Positions 5,786 to 5,954 of a DNA stretch of 5,954 bases are shown here, in pieces. The stretch's first letter is position 1. Every line of letters begins with the position of its first letter. The stretch spans positions 1 through 5,954 of the forward strand of contig SXOM01000370.1 in the NCBI GenBank assembly GCA_005776735.1, written 5' to 3'. The translations under genes were made by a program, and so were the position numbers. The DNA is from Pseudomonadota bacterium (GTDB taxonomy: Bacteria; Myxococcota_A; UBA796; SXON01). The notes under the pieces were generated by a model that saw only the letters and a program-made list of their open reading frames with translations, was not told the origin of the DNA and did no database searches.

Positions 5786-5805
5786 TTTCACCGAATGTCA
5801 AACCG
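5783..5805. promoter_or_regulatory. Near-perfect 23-bp palindrome upstream of htpX, candidate operator
   Basis: Arms CGGTTTCAC (5783-5791) and GTCAAACCG (5797-5805) match at eight of nine positions around a 5-bp centre, CGAAT. It lies 41-63 bp before the htpX ATG and 15 bp past the stop of the preceding gene. It contains TTGACA on the minus strand (5801-5796), an exact -35 consensus, although the sequence 17-19 bp downstream (CCTTTT / TTTTCG) is a poor -10. Position and symmetry fit a dimeric repressor or stress regulator site; it could instead be a terminator stem of the upstream gene. Confidence 0.45.
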
Positions 5806-5820
5806 CACGCCGGCGCGCGC

Positions 5821-5954
5821 TCACCCCTCGGTGGGCTCGGCCTCGGCCGCGGGGGCGGCGTCGCCTTCGGCCGCGGCTTCGGCCGCGGGGGCGGCGTCGC
5901 CTTCGGCCACGGCTTCGGCCGCGGGGGCGACCTCACCTTCGGCCGCCGCGTCGC
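5821..5954 (-). CDS. C-terminal end of an unidentified gene: acidic Ala/Glu-rich repeat tail
   Basis: Only the last 43 codons are visible, ending in TGA at 5821. The visible part has no folded domain: it is about three copies of a 12-residue unit, EAAAEGDAAPAA, closing with EAEPTEG. This frame is chosen over the Arg/Pro-rich frame alongside because Ala/Glu/Gly/Pro acidic tails are common at the ends of bacterial proteins of high-GC genomes, including ribosomal and translation proteins in Myxococcota, whereas the other frame looks like a shadow. The protein itself cannot be named from this piece. Same strand as htpX and 78 bp before it; the palindrome and hairpin between argue for separate control. 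Confidence 0.6.
   Translation of the reverse strand, partial: DAAAEGEVAPAAEAVAEGDAAPAAEAAAEGDAAPAAEAEPTEG
5845..5952. repeat. Three tandem 36-bp repeats
   Basis: Direct copies at 5845-5880, 5881-5916 and 5917-5952, all in codon phase with the minus-strand tail. The second differs from the first at one base and the third at five. A degenerate partial copy seems to continue toward 5827. The near identity of two copies suggests recent expansion; the array may continue beyond the window. Confidence 0.9.

Noticed and set aside
5845..5952. CRISPR-like array
   Set aside because: The 36-bp units abut with no spacers and are codon-phased in a protein tail.

Overview
This is a very GC-rich stretch of bacterial chromosome with six genes packed on both strands and no RNA genes, CRISPR arrays, insertion sequences or phage genes. 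The high third-position GC, a lipoprotein with an Asp/Thr-rich linker after its lipobox, and an Ala/Glu-rich acidic protein tail are all common in Myxococcota and related former Deltaproteobacteria. That placement is an inference from style, not from a marker gene.

Layout, left to right. Positions 1-1472 (minus) hold most of a glucose-6-phosphate isomerase (pgi) whose C-terminus runs off the window. It is divergent, across 49 bp, from a secreted FKBP-type prolyl isomerase (1522-1962, plus). The FKBP gene converges on a membrane-anchored phosphodiester glycosidase (NAGPA/DUF2233 family, 2036-3031, minus), and a long GC-rich inverted repeat lies in the 73-bp gap. The glycosidase starts only 7 bp from the GTG of a divergent alkaline-phosphatase-superfamily 'sulfatase-like' enzyme (3039-4379, plus). 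That enzyme is followed after 7 bp by a small lipoprotein (4387-4839, plus) in a likely two-gene operon. The lipoprotein converges on htpX (4870-5742, minus), a membrane zinc protease. Upstream of htpX, a 78-bp spacer carries two inverted repeats and a possible leaderless promoter. The right edge (5821-5954, minus) is the acidic, 12-residue-repeat tail of another gene.

How the genes fit together: pgi is core carbon metabolism. The FKBP and HtpX are envelope protein folding and quality-control factors, but they sit in separate transcription units. The most suggestive group is the middle one: an envelope phosphodiester glycosidase back to back with a sulfatase-fold enzyme whose formylglycine position is Thr, plus a lipoprotein. 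Together they could act on a phosphorylated glycan or lipid of the envelope, which is inference only. I found no convincing new defence or mobile system; the items worth a second look are regulatory architecture and the unusual active site of the sulfatase-like protein.
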